A stretch of DNA of 64,000 bases from Cytobacillus horneckiae (GTDB lineage: Bacteria; Bacillota; Bacilli; Bacillales; Cytobacillaceae): positions 1 through 64,000 of the forward strand of contig NZ_PISD01000075.1 of assembly GCF_002835735.1 (NCBI RefSeq), written 5' to 3'. The notes under the pieces are model-generated. The model saw only the letters and a list, made by a program, of their open reading frames with translations, searched no databases and was not told the origin of the DNA. Positions 7,980 through 15,973 of the stretch are shown here, piece after piece. The number at the start of each line of letters is the position of its first letter. Position 1 is the first letter of the stretch. The position numbers and the translations under genes were made by a program.

Positions 7980-9041
7980 TTGGAAAAAATACAAAAACTA
8001 CGTGCAACTTTCGAAAAACTTGGAATTGATGGATTTCTTGTTACTAGCTCATACAATCGCCGCTATATGTCTAATTTCACTGGATCTGCAGGGGTTGTTT
8101 TAATCAGCAATGATAAAGCTTTATTTATTACAGATTTTCGTTACACTGAACAAGCGGGGAAACAATGCCAAGGTTATGAAGTTGTTCAACATACAGGTTC
8201 TATTCCAGAGAAACTGGCGTCATTAGTACAGCAATTAGGCATTAAGAAGCTCGGTTTTGAACAAGATCATGTAACCTATTCCTCGTATCAGACGTTTGAC
8301 AAGGCAATTGATGCAGAATTAGTGCCGATATCGGGAGAAATAGAAAAGTTACGCTTGATTAAGGATGAATCAGAGATTAAGATATTAAAGGGAGCAGCCA
8401 ATATTGCTGACGCTGCATTTACACATATTCTTAACTTTATTCAACCCGGAAAAACGGAAATTGAAGTTGCGAATGAACTTGAGTTTTTTATGAGAAAAGA
8501 AGGGGCAACATCATCGTCTTTTGATATGATTGTTGCGTCCGGTCACCGTGGAGCTCTTCCTCATGGTGTAGCAAGTGATAAAGTCATTGAAAAAGGTGAG
8601 CTTGTCACATTAGATTTTGGTGCGTATTACAATGGCTATGTTTCAGATATCACTAGAACGGTTGCTGTCGGTCAACCTGATGCCAAAATGCAAGAGATCT
8701 ATCATATTGTTTTAGAAGCTCAATTGCGAGGTATGAAGGGAATTAAGCCAGGTATTACTGGTAAAGAAGCCGATGCACTGACTAGAGACTATATTACTGA
8801 AAAAGGTTACGGAGACAACTTTGGCCATTCAACAGGCCACGGCATTGGTCTGGAAGTTCATGAAGGCCCAGGGCTATCTTCTAAGTCAGATATTGTACTT
8901 GAGCCAGGGATGGTTGTTACATGTGAGCCGGGGATTTATCTTCCAGGGCTCGGCGGGGTAAGAATCGAAGATGATACAATTATTACAAAAGATGGTAATG
9001 AGAACCTTAACAGCTCTAAAAAAGAGTTAATCATTCTTTAA
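7980..9041 (+). CDS. yqhT: M24 aminopeptidase P family protein (YqhT)
   Basis: A 353-residue Xaa-Pro aminopeptidase/prolidase-type protein with a creatinase-like N-terminal domain (about 1-125) and a pita-bread metallopeptidase domain. Metal ligands are visible in LDFGAYYNGYVSDITR (Asp, Asp), GHSTGHGIGLEVHE (His), CEPGIY (Glu) and GVRIEDD (Glu). Such enzymes remove N-terminal residues before proline in the cytoplasm. Start is TTG, with GGGAGAGG upstream. Its position before efp is conserved; EF-P rescues ribosomes at polyproline, so the pairing with a proline peptidase is suggestive but unproven. Confidence 0.92.
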   Translation: MEKIQKLRATFEKLGIDGFLVTSSYNRRYMSNFTGSAGVVLISNDKALFITDFRYTEQAGKQCQGYEVVQHTGSIPEKLASLVQQLGIKKLGFEQDHVTYSSYQTFDKAIDAELVPISGEIEKLRLIKDESEIKILKGAANIADAAFTHILNFIQPGKTEIEVANELEFFMRKEGATSSSFDMIVASGHRGALPHGVASDKVIEKGELVTLDFGAYYNGYVSDITRTVAVGQPDAKMQEIYHIVLEAQLRGMKGIKPGITGKEADALTRDYITEKGYGDNFGHSTGHGIGLEVHEGPGLSSKSDIVLEPGMVVTCEPGIYLPGLGGVRIEDDTIITKDGNENLNSSKKELIIL

Positions 9042-9058
9042 TGATTGATCGCGGATTA

Positions 9059-9308
9059 ACGGGCAATAAGACCAGCACTTCAGGAACTTTCGAGAATTGT
9101 GCCACATTCTTACGGCTTTAGTTTTCTTGATGTGAATCCGTGGCGAGGATAGTGAGAGGTTAATTGCCCGTAAAAGCCTGATGATCAGAACTCAGACTAA
9201 AAGTACGCCACATCCTGTGGCAACGCCTGAGTGACCCGCATCCTGCGGGTCCCAGCTAAAAATCAGTGGACGGTGTAGTAAACCGCACTGATAAAAGTTT
9301 CACTTTAT
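9059..9308 (+). repeat. Structured dispersed element, copy A (efp leader)
   Basis: About 250 bases between yqhT and efp are related to a second copy at 20526-20733 in the same orientation. Stems seen here: ACGGGCAAT (9059-9067) with ATTGCCCGT (9163-9171); CCACA-TCC-TGTGG (9208-9220); GACCCGCA-TCC-TGCGGGTC (9233-9251); and ATCAGTG (9262-9268) with CACTGAT (9286-9292). The element ends in AAGTTTCACTTTAT, followed by the efp ribosome site. No ORF is present. It could be a MITE-like or REP-like element, or a non-coding RNA. I cannot name a family. Confidence 0.75.
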
Positions 9309-9327
9309 AATTAGGAGGATTTTTTGC

Positions 9328-9885
9328 ATGATTTCAGTAAATGATTTTCGTACAGGATTAACAATTGAAGTGGATAACAGCATCTGGCGCGTAATGGATT
9401 TTCAACACGTGAAACCAGGTAAAGGAGCTGCGTTTGTCCGTTCCAAATTGCGTAATCTTCGTACTGGTGCAATCCAAGAAAAAACTTTCCGTGCAGGAGA
9501 AAAAGTAGGAAAGGCTCAAATAGATAACCGTAAGATGCAATATTTATATGCTAATGGCGACCAGCATGTATTTATGGATACAGAATCATACGATCAAATC
9601 GAGCTAGCTGCAACGGCAATTGAATATGAATTGAAATTTTTAAAAGAAAACATGGAAGTTTCAATCATGCTATACCACGGGGAAACACTTGGCGTTGAGC
9701 TTCCAAATTCTGTTGAGCTTGAAGTGACAGAAACTGAGCCAGGTATTAAGGGAGATACAGCTTCAGGCGGTACTAAGCCGGCTATCCTTGAAACAGGACT
9801 AAGTGTGCAAGTGCCTTTCTTCATTAATCAAGGCGATGTACTAATTATCAATACGACAGATGCTTCATACGTATCTCGTGCATAA
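9328..9885 (+). CDS. efp: Elongation factor P
   Basis: A 185-residue, three-domain beta-barrel translation factor that binds between the P and E sites and relieves stalling at consecutive prolines. The N-terminal KOW-like domain has the tip loop PGKGAA with Lys32, the residue modified by 5-aminopentanol in B. subtilis EF-P. The C-terminal signature [17 protein letters not shown] is intact. Length is standard. AGGAGG lies 10 bases before the ATG. The structured element upstream becomes its 5' leader if transcription starts before it. Confidence 0.96.
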   Translation: MISVNDFRTGLTIEVDNSIWRVMDFQHVKPGKGAAFVRSKLRNLRTGAIQEKTFRAGEKVGKAQIDNRKMQYLYANGDQHVFMDTESYDQIELAATAIEYELKFLKENMEVSIMLYHGETLGVELPNSVELEVTETEPGIKGDTASGGTKPAILETGLSVQVPFFINQGDVLIINTTDASYVSRA

Positions 9886-9891
9886 AATGAA

Positions 9892-9921
9892 AAATCCGAG
9901 GCTTTGGCTTCGGTTTTTTTA
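9892..9921 (+). terminator. efp terminator
   Basis: The stem CCGAGGC/GGCTTCGG (one G-U pair) is followed by a run of seven T. Confidence 0.8.
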
Positions 9922-9938
9922 TGGATATTCTATTTTCC

Positions 9939-9967
9939 TTGTCATTGAGTGATTGTTATAGTAAGAT
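9939..9967 (+). promoter_or_regulatory. Sigma-A-like promoter for an intergenic RNA
   Basis: TTGTCA (9939-9944) and TAAGAT (9962-9967) are separated by exactly 17 bases, each one mismatch from consensus. The promoter lies after the efp terminator and before a region with no ORF, so it would drive an independent transcript beginning near 9974. Confidence 0.6.
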
Positions 9968-9973
9968 AATTAG

Positions 9974-10212
9974 TATGAAGGCTGCGTTGTACGTTTGTAT
10001 ATGAAGTTTCAACCTTTACTTAAATAACGGGAGTTCAAAATTATTGAAGGAATAACATGCCTACATTATGTAGGACGTTAGGAAAACAATTGCGAACACC
10101 CACCTGGTGGAGCAGGTTATGAAACTCCATATTAATCGGCGGCAACAGCGGCTTATTGTATTGTTTAAAAACATGTCATAACCATTTTGGTTAGCATGTT
10201 TTTTTATTTTAT
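9974..10212 (+). ncRNA. Candidate structured RNA downstream of efp
   Basis: A promoter-to-terminator unit of about 240 bases with no plausible ORF or ribosome site. A long closing stem can be drawn: GCT and GTTG (9981-9989) with CAACAGC (10143-10149), then 9999-10014 with 10115-10132 (about 15 pairs, one A-C mismatch, a 2-base bulge). Inside lie hairpins TTCAA/TTGAA (10034-10048), CCTAC/GTAGG (10060-10074) and CCAC/GTGG (10100-10110). A terminator follows at 10168-10210. I do not recognise it as 6S, SRP, tmRNA or a known riboswitch. B. subtilis yqhV, a small gene at this position, is not visible here. Confidence 0.6.
10168..10212 (+). terminator. Terminator of the candidate RNA
   Basis: The stem AAAACATG/CATGTTTT encloses an inner TAACCA/TGGTTA pairing and runs into a long T tract. 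It lies well beyond efp, which has its own terminator. Confidence 0.85.
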
Positions 10213-10240
10213 AAAAAGTATAAACCTATGCAATACATAT

Positions 10241-10271
10241 AAAAATGGCAGCATTTCGAAAAATGCTACCA
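10241..10271 (-). terminator. Alkaline phosphatase gene terminator
   Basis: On the minus strand the 10-bp stem GGTAGCATTT/AAATGCTGCC (one wobble) with a UUCG-type loop is followed by ATTTTTATA. Confidence 0.88.
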
Positions 10272-10341
10272 TAAGACACATGCGGTTCGTATCTCGTTTT
10301 GATCCCACAAAAATACGTCTATCAAAACAGTGTTCATCACC

Positions 10342-11700
10342 TTATAAATCATAGCCCATTAGTTCAGCAATTTTCCTTGGAACCTCAGTATTATCCATCA
10401 CGCCGTGAAATTCCTCAGCACCTGTTCCGTAGGCAAACAGGATAACGGGGTTTCCTGTATGACCTCCCGCGCTGCTTATTGAGCGGATTTTCCTGCTAAT
10501 AATGCCTGCATAATTTCTTTCAGCAATATAACTGCCAACCTCCCAAATCTCTTTGTTTTTCGTGTAAACTTTTCCTCGTGCGTTCATCATTCTCTGATTT
10601 AATTTGTTGATTTCTCTATCAGATAACTCCATTCCTGCATATTGCTTTAGCGCCTGATATATTGAATTTTTATCATATCCTGCGCCGTCTGTAGCTTCCT
10701 TAAATTGCGAGACGATGTATTCTGGTGAGGCACTGGCCGATTTTAATGAGCGGATATTTAACGGTTCAGTTCCGGACAGTCCCATTGTTTCATGATCAGC
10801 AACGACAATCACTAATGTTTGGCTATCCTTTTCAGCCCAGCTTTTTACTTGCCGCACAGTTTCATCGAACTCTTTTGTTTCAAGCCATACGCTCGTTAAA
10901 TCAGCTGAATGGGCAGCATGGTCAATTCTCGCACCTTCTATCATTAAGAAAAAACCATTCTTATTATTTAAAGTGTCTATTGCTTTTTTTGACATTTCCC
11001 ATAAAAAAGGTTCGTCGCTTTTATAATGCTTGCGATCGATTTTAAAGCTCATATGGTGCGGTGAAAATAAGCCAAGAATTTTTTCCCCTTTAGTCTTTGA
11101 CAATCCAATTTGGTCTTCAATGACTGTATATCCCTTTTTTTTGGCTTGTGCAATTAAATTTCCTCGAAAGTATTTTTTACCGCCGCCCATAATAACATCA
11201 ATGCCATGATCAATTTGCTGGCGTGCAATGTCACTTTGGTTTGTCCATCTATTGGCTATGCTTGCTGAAAAAGCAGCAGGAGTAGCATCCGTTACTGAAT
11301 TGGTTGTTAATATGCCAGTGCGTTTCCCGTTTGTTTTAAAAGCATCAAGGATGCTATCGATCTCTTTTCCATCAGGTGTAACGCCAATCATTTCATTATT
11401 TGTTTTTTTGCCGGTGGCGAGCGCTGTGCCTGCTGCAGCGGAATCTGTAATCATCCGATTGGCTGAATATGTATGGACAAGTGCTGTATAAGGAAGAGAT
11501 TCTAAAAAAAGCCGTCCATTCTTGCCGTATTCCAGCTGTCTGGCAATTTCAATCTGTCCTGCACCCATGCCATCCCCAATCATCACAATCACGTTTTTCG
11601 GTTGAGCCGACTTTCCTAAAGTAAATGCTTTTGCTGTGTCGGCAACATTTAGACAAAAAATAAAGAAAAAGGTGAAGGTTAAAAATTTTATCAATTTCAT
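10342..11700 (-). CDS. Secreted alkaline phosphatase (PhoA/PhoB family)
   Basis: About 452 residues with a signal peptide (MKLIKF plus a hydrophobic core, probable cleavage near residue 25) and the alkaline phosphatase fold. Metal and nucleophile motifs are intact: MIGDGMG with Asp43, TDSAAAGTALATG with nucleophile Ser87, IDHAAHS, VADHETMG and SAGGHTG. It hydrolyses phosphate monoesters outside the membrane. An in-frame ATG at 11787 would add 29 hydrophilic residues and lacks a ribosome site, so 11700 is preferred. The gene is inserted, in the opposite direction, between the efp block and spoIIIA. No convincing PhoP box array was seen upstream. Confidence 0.88.
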   Translation of the reverse strand: MKLIKFLTFTFFFIFCLNVADTAKAFTLGKSAQPKNVIVMIGDGMGAGQIEIARQLEYGKNGRLFLESLPYTALVHTYSANRMITDSAAAGTALATGKKTNNEMIGVTPDGKEIDSILDAFKTNGKRTGILTTNSVTDATPAAFSASIANRWTNQSDIARQQIDHGIDVIMGGGKKYFRGNLIAQAKKKGYTVIEDQIGLSKTKGEKILGLFSPHHMSFKIDRKHYKSDEPFLWEMSKKAIDTLNNKNGFFLMIEGARIDHAAHSADLTSVWLETKEFDETVRQVKSWAEKDSQTLVIVVADHETMGLSGTEPLNIRSLKSASASPEYIVSQFKEATDGAGYDKNSIYQALKQYAGMELSDREINKLNQRMMNARGKVYTKNKEIWEVGSYIAERNYAGIISRKIRSISSAGGHTGNPVILFAYGTGAEEFHGVMDNTEVPRKIAELMGYDL

Positions 11701-11782
11701 TTCATTGTTCACACTCCGCATTAACAATTTCCTTTTATTATCCCTCTCTTCAGCAAGAATTATTTCATGATGCAATTCATCT

Positions 11783-11811
11783 GTCATAATGTCGCAAACG
11801 AGGCATACATT
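11783..11811 (+). promoter_or_regulatory. Sigma-E promoter of the spoIIIA operon
   Basis: GTCATAAT (11783-11790) and CATACATT (11804-11811) are separated by 13 bases. Both boxes closely match the mother-cell sigma-E consensus (GTCATATT, CATACAAT), about 65 bases before the spoIIIAA start. This agrees with the known mother-cell expression of spoIIIA. Confidence 0.88.
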
Positions 11812-11877
11812 TTAATTAATAAGAGGCTAGTCCTATAAAAACAGCGGCATCAGACTTTGTAAAGGAGGACTTTCGAG

Positions 11878-12801
11878 TTGGAATCCATTCTAGCATTTTT
11901 ACCAAAAACTATAAGTGAACAGATCATGCAATTGCCTTCTCGACAGTTAAGTGGAATGGAAGAAATTCGCGTTCGTATTAACAAGCCATTGGAAATTGCA
12001 GAAAAAGGAAAATATCACCTTTTACCATATAAGGTTGAAGCGAATGACGCGATTCATTTATTGAATAAAATTAGTCATTTCTCCATTTATACGCTTGAAG
12101 AAGAGCTAAGGAGAGGCTATATCACCATTGAAGGCGGTCACCGTGTCGGTTTAGCTGGAAAAGTCATTCTCGAAGAAGGCAAGGTCAAAGCAATTCGTGA
12201 TGTATCTTCCTTTAACATTCGAATTGCAAAAGAAAAGATTGGCAGTGCAGAGAAACTTGTCTCCTACTTAAAAAAGGATGATTGGCTCCATACGATGATT
12301 ATCGGAGCACCACAAACAGGGAAAACCACACTGCTGCGCGATATCGCAAGAATTGCTTCCACAGGGGATAAAAATGGATTATTTACTGCCAAAAAAGTAG
12401 GGATTGTAGATGAAAGATCAGAAATTGCCGGCAGTGTCGGTGGAATTCCTCAGATGACATTTGGAGCGCGTCTCGATGTCCTTGATTCATGCCCGAAAGC
12501 GGAGGGGATGATGATGATGATTCGATCGATGAGTCCTGAAATATTGATTGTTGATGAATTGGGAAGCAAAGAGGATGTTGAGGCTGTAATGGAAGCAGTC
12601 AACGCTGGAATTAAACTAATCACTACTACACACGGCTATTCTTTTGAAGACATAAAACGGAGACCCATTATGGCCCCTCTGTTAAATTTAGATATTTTTG
12701 AACGGTTTATAGAACTGGATCGCCGAGTGGGTCCAGGAAATATTAAAGGGATTAGAGATGCCGATGGAAAAGAAATTCGCCATAAAATGTGGGTGAACTA
12801 A
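11878..12801 (+). CDS. spoIIIAA: Stage III sporulation ATPase SpoIIIAA
   Basis: A 307-residue ATPase related to type II/IV secretion motors. It powers the SpoIIIA-SpoIIQ channel linking mother cell and forespore. Walker A is GAPQTGKT (143-150), and the Walker B-like segment ILIVDELG follows near 225. Start codon is TTG, 8 bases after AAAGGAGG. It is the first gene of an eight-gene operon behind a sigma-E promoter; spoIIIAB begins one base after its stop codon. Confidence 0.96.
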   Translation: MESILAFLPKTISEQIMQLPSRQLSGMEEIRVRINKPLEIAEKGKYHLLPYKVEANDAIHLLNKISHFSIYTLEEELRRGYITIEGGHRVGLAGKVILEEGKVKAIRDVSSFNIRIAKEKIGSAEKLVSYLKKDDWLHTMIIGAPQTGKTTLLRDIARIASTGDKNGLFTAKKVGIVDERSEIAGSVGGIPQMTFGARLDVLDSCPKAEGMMMMIRSMSPEILIVDELGSKEDVEAVMEAVNAGIKLITTTHGYSFEDIKRRPIMAPLLNLDIFERFIELDRRVGPGNIKGIRDADGKEIRHKMWVN

Positions 12802-12802
12802 A

Positions 12803-13318
12803 ATGATTAAACTTGTTGGAGCGGTATTGATCATTGTTGCCACCACGCTAGTTGGATTTGAAGTATCTAAGCGTTTAAGTGAAAGACCACGACAGTTAAG
12901 GCTATTGAAGTCAGCACTGCAATCATTGGAGGCTGAAATAATGTATGGCCATACACCATTGCATGAAGCCTCCAGGAGGTTAGCTGCTCAGCTTTCAAAA
13001 CCGATATCTACTTTTTTTGACCACTTCTCCAAGAGGCTCACACATACGGAAACAACCGTGATGGAAGCATGGGAAGGCAGCTTAAAGGAAGTATGGAAAA
13101 CAACCGCATTAAAAGGCGGTGAATATGAAATTATGAAGCAATTTGGCGAGACATTGGGTCGCCATGATCGCATTTCACAGCAAAAGCAAATTAGGCTGAC
13201 ATTGGCCCATCTTGAGAGAGAAGAAGCGGATGCGCATGAGAAGCAGGCCAAATATGAAAGGATGGCAAAAAGCCTTGGATTTTTATCAGGTCTTCTGCTC
13301 ATCATTTTATTAATGTAA
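12803..13318 (+). CDS. spoIIIAB: Stage III sporulation protein SpoIIIAB
   Basis: A 171-residue protein with an N-terminal hydrophobic helix, a charged helical domain (about 25-145) and a C-terminal membrane helix ending LLLIILLM. The fold is related to type II secretion GspF cytoplasmic domains, which contact the motor ATPase. This agrees with its position right after spoIIIAA. It resides in the mother-cell membrane as part of the feeding-tube channel. Confidence 0.93.
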   Translation: MIKLVGAVLIIVATTLVGFEVSKRLSERPRQLRLLKSALQSLEAEIMYGHTPLHEASRRLAAQLSKPISTFFDHFSKRLTHTETTVMEAWEGSLKEVWKTTALKGGEYEIMKQFGETLGRHDRISQQKQIRLTLAHLEREEADAHEKQAKYERMAKSLGFLSGLLLIILLM

Positions 13319-13367
13319 TCATGAAAAATGATGTCTTGATATGTGAGAGGCATAGGAGGAGAAAGAA

Positions 13368-13574
13368 ATGGGCTTGGACGTAGATATTATTTTTAAAATT
13401 GCGGGAGTAGGAATTGTCGTTGCATTCTTGCATACCATTCTTGACCAAGTAGGCAAAAAAGAGTATGCCCAGTGGGTCACATTATTTGGCTTTATTTATA
13501 TTTTATTTATGGTTGCATCAGTAGTTGATAATCTCTTTCAGAAAATCAAATCCGTATTTTTATTTCAAGGCTAA
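13368..13574 (+). CDS. spoIIIAC: Stage III sporulation protein SpoIIIAC
   Basis: A 68-residue protein with two transmembrane helices, of the SpoIIIAC/AD family that builds the membrane part of the mother-cell/forespore channel. AGGAGG precedes the ATG. Length equals that of B. subtilis SpoIIIAC (68). spoIIIAD follows within 15 bases. Confidence 0.95.
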   Translation: MGLDVDIIFKIAGVGIVVAFLHTILDQVGKKEYAQWVTLFGFIYILFMVASVVDNLFQKIKSVFLFQG

Positions 13575-13588
13575 AGGAGGGGTGCGCC

Positions 13589-13978
13589 ATTGATATTCTT
13601 AAGATAGTTGGAATCGCACTTATCGCTACCTTCCTTGCATTAGTAGTAAAAGAACAAAAGCCAAATTTTGCCTTTTTACTTGTTGTTTTTGTTGGCTGTA
13701 CGATTTTTCTATATTTAATCGATCAAATTTATATGATTATCCATATGATTGAGAAGCTGGCCGTGAATGCAAACGTTAATATGGTTTATTTAGAGACTAT
13801 ATTAAAAATTATTGGCATCGCCTATATAGCAGAATTTGCCTCGCAAATAACAAAAGACGCCGGACAGGGTGCCATGGCGGCTAAAATTGAAATGGCCGGA
13901 AAGATCTTTATTCTCGCAATGGCGATCCCGATATTAACTGTCTTAATAGAAACCATCATTCAAATGATTCCAAATTAA
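13589..13978 (+). CDS. spoIIIAD: Stage III sporulation protein SpoIIIAD with AUU start
   Basis: A 129-residue, multi-pass membrane protein paralogous to SpoIIIAC, with the family segments KEQKPNFAFLLVVF near the N-terminus and NANVNMVYLETILKIIGIAYIAEF in the middle. The reading frame is open back into spoIIIAC, but no ATG, GTG or TTG lies near the expected N-terminus. ATT at 13589 sits 8 bases after AAAGGAGG and gives a first residue matching the family alignment. Starting at the next in-frame ATG (13733) would delete about 48 conserved residues. AUU initiation is therefore my call; a sequencing error in this short segment is the alternative. Confidence 0.85.
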   Translation: MDILKIVGIALIATFLALVVKEQKPNFAFLLVVFVGCTIFLYLIDQIYMIIHMIEKLAVNANVNMVYLETILKIIGIAYIAEFASQITKDAGQGAMAAKIEMAGKIFILAMAIPILTVLIETIIQMIPN

Positions 13979-14090
13979 TTAACATGGATTGCTTCCGAGT
14001 ATAACCTCATGTTGTTGCTTAATTAATCCTAATTATTCCAGTCCGGGTGGCATATTGTCCGCCTACGCATTTCTATAATGAGGTGTAATG

Positions 14091-15317
14091 ATGAAGCATA
14101 ATATTTTGAAAATATTAACGTTGTATTTACTGTCACTTTTTCTGTTCGTTTCAAATGTACAAGCTGCTGATGAGAAGAATGAACAAGATCCAGACGACCA
14201 GCAAGAAAATACGGAAGAGGTATTTAGTCCTCAGGAAGTAGTCGATTCGCAAATAGATACTTTGCACTTAGATGAATTAAAGCAATTCTGGGAGGACATC
14301 AGCAATGAATATGGCGGTTTTTTGCCAGAAAGTCAAAAGGGAAGCATTTACGATTTTATTAAGGGAGAGAAGGAGTTCTCATTTAAACAATGGGCTGCAG
14401 GCGCTTTAAAATTTGCCTTTCATGAATTCGTCGTTAACGGAAAACTATTAGGCACACTCATTTTACTTACAATATTCAGTATGTTCCTGCAATCGCTGCA
14501 AAACTCTTTTGAATCAACAACAGTCAGTAAAGTGGCTTATGCAATCGTCTTTATGGTGCTTGTCATTCTTGCCCTGAATAGCTTCCATGTTGCAATGGAG
14601 TACGCCCAGGATACGATTCACAAAATGATTTCCTTCATCATGGCGCTTATACCGCTGCTGTTAGCTTTGATTGCTTCCTCAGGCGGGATAATATCTGCTG
14701 CCTTTTTTCATCCGGTCATTTTATTTTTGATGAATACGAGTGGATTACTCATCCAATATGTCGTCTTGCCGCTATTGTTCCTTTCAACATTACTTCATAT
14801 TGTCAGTACTTTATCTGATCAATATAAGGTTACACAGCTTGGAAATTTGTTAAGAAACTGGAGCATCGGATTACTAGGTTTGTTTTTAACTGTTTTTCTA
14901 GCTGTTATATCTGTTCAGGGTGCTTCCACGGCTATTACAGACGGTGTCACTTTAAAAACAGCAAAATTTATCACTGGAAATTTCATACCAGTCATTGGCA
15001 GAATGTTCACAGATGCTACGGATACGGTTGTCAGTGCTTCCGTTCTTTTGAAAAATACAGTAGGTATCGCCGGAGTAGCGATACTGATGATTATCGTCGC
15101 ATTTCCTGCAATCAAAATTTTAATGATTGCGTTTATATATAAATTTGCTGCTGCCGTCCTGCAGCCGTTGGGCGGCGGCCCAATTATCAAATGTCTGGAC
15201 ATCATTAGTAAAAGTGTCATCTATATTTTTGCAGCTTTGGCAATCGTGTCGCTGATGTTTTTCCTTAGTATTACTGTGGTCATCGCAGCGGGCAATTTAA
15301 CGATGATGGTTAGGTAA
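14091..15317 (+). CDS. spoIIIAE: Stage III sporulation protein SpoIIIAE
   Basis: About 408 residues: a signal sequence ending near VQAA, an acidic Q/D/E-rich extracytoplasmic segment (about 25-110), then seven or eight transmembrane helices. This is the polytopic core of the SpoIIIA channel. The start is either 14088 or 14091 (adjacent ATGs); AGGTG is better spaced for 14091. The 109-base gap after spoIIIAD contains an inverted repeat based on TTAATTAA, but no terminator with a T-run. Confidence 0.94.
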   Translation: MKHNILKILTLYLLSLFLFVSNVQAADEKNEQDPDDQQENTEEVFSPQEVVDSQIDTLHLDELKQFWEDISNEYGGFLPESQKGSIYDFIKGEKEFSFKQWAAGALKFAFHEFVVNGKLLGTLILLTIFSMFLQSLQNSFESTTVSKVAYAIVFMVLVILALNSFHVAMEYAQDTIHKMISFIMALIPLLLALIASSGGIISAAFFHPVILFLMNTSGLLIQYVVLPLLFLSTLLHIVSTLSDQYKVTQLGNLLRNWSIGLLGLFLTVFLAVISVQGASTAITDGVTLKTAKFITGNFIPVIGRMFTDATDTVVSASVLLKNTVGIAGVAILMIIVAFPAIKILMIAFIYKFAAAVLQPLGGGPIIKCLDIISKSVIYIFAALAIVSLMFFLSITVVIAAGNLTMMVR

Positions 15318-15331
15318 GGAGGATTATATGG

Positions 15332-15973
15332 ATGGAATTTTTAAAGGAATGGATTACAAACATCATTTTATTTATATTACTGGCAACAGTTATCGACATG
15401 ATCCTGCCGAACACAAAATTGCAAAAATATACAAAAATGGTAACGGGGCTATTGTTGATCGCCATCATATTAACACCTATTTTAAGGCTTATATCTAGTG
15501 ATTTTGAACAGGCCTTCTCATCTGTGCCAAAAATAGAAGCGGTTTCATCAAAAAGTGAGATAGAAAATTCAATAGAAATGCAAAAAAAAGAAATACAAGC
15601 CTCCACTGCTGCATATGCTTTAGAAAACGTAGAAAAAGCCATGAAAACAACGGCGAATGAGGAGTTGATGGAAAAGTACGGGTTAGAGATAACAAATATT
15701 CAATTTAATGTTGATCATAGCTCTGAGCTTGAGTTCCCTGAAAATCTGCAGAAGCTATACGTACAAGTGCAATCGATTCAAGAAGAGGAGGAAGCTCAGG
15801 CAATTGAAGTGGTTCAAAGAGTAGAAGTGAATACAGGTGAACCTTTAAAAAGTGAAACAGCCAAGTCGGTACCAAGTGAAATAACTTCTCTTCTGTCTAG
15901 CAATTGGGAAATCGATGAGCAAATTATGGAAGTGTTTTTAGATGAAGGGGGGATGGCGAAGGAAGATGAATAA
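15332..15973 (+). CDS. spoIIIAF: Stage III sporulation protein SpoIIIAF
   Basis: A 213-residue protein with two N-terminal membrane helices (about 7-25 and 35-53) followed by an intermembrane-space domain with a ring-building-motif-like fold. AAGGAGG lies 9 bases before the ATG. It is translationally coupled to spoIIIAG, which overlaps its last 8 bases. Confidence 0.92.
   Translation: MEFLKEWITNIILFILLATVIDMILPNTKLQKYTKMVTGLLLIAIILTPILRLISSDFEQAFSSVPKIEAVSSKSEIENSIEMQKKEIQASTAAYALENVEKAMKTTANEELMEKYGLEITNIQFNVDHSSELEFPENLQKLYVQVQSIQEEEEAQAIEVVQRVEVNTGEPLKSETAKSVPSEITSLLSSNWEIDEQIMEVFLDEGGMAKEDE

Noticed and set aside
9974-10212. 6S RNA identity for the RNA after efp
   Set aside because: It has a long closing stem, but the locus and sequence do not match what I know of bsrA or bsrB; left as unassigned.
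11701-11787. Longer N-terminus for the alkaline phosphatase
   Set aside because: The extra 29 residues are hydrophilic, would bury the signal peptide, and the upstream ATG has no ribosome site and overlaps the sigma-E promoter of spoIIIA.
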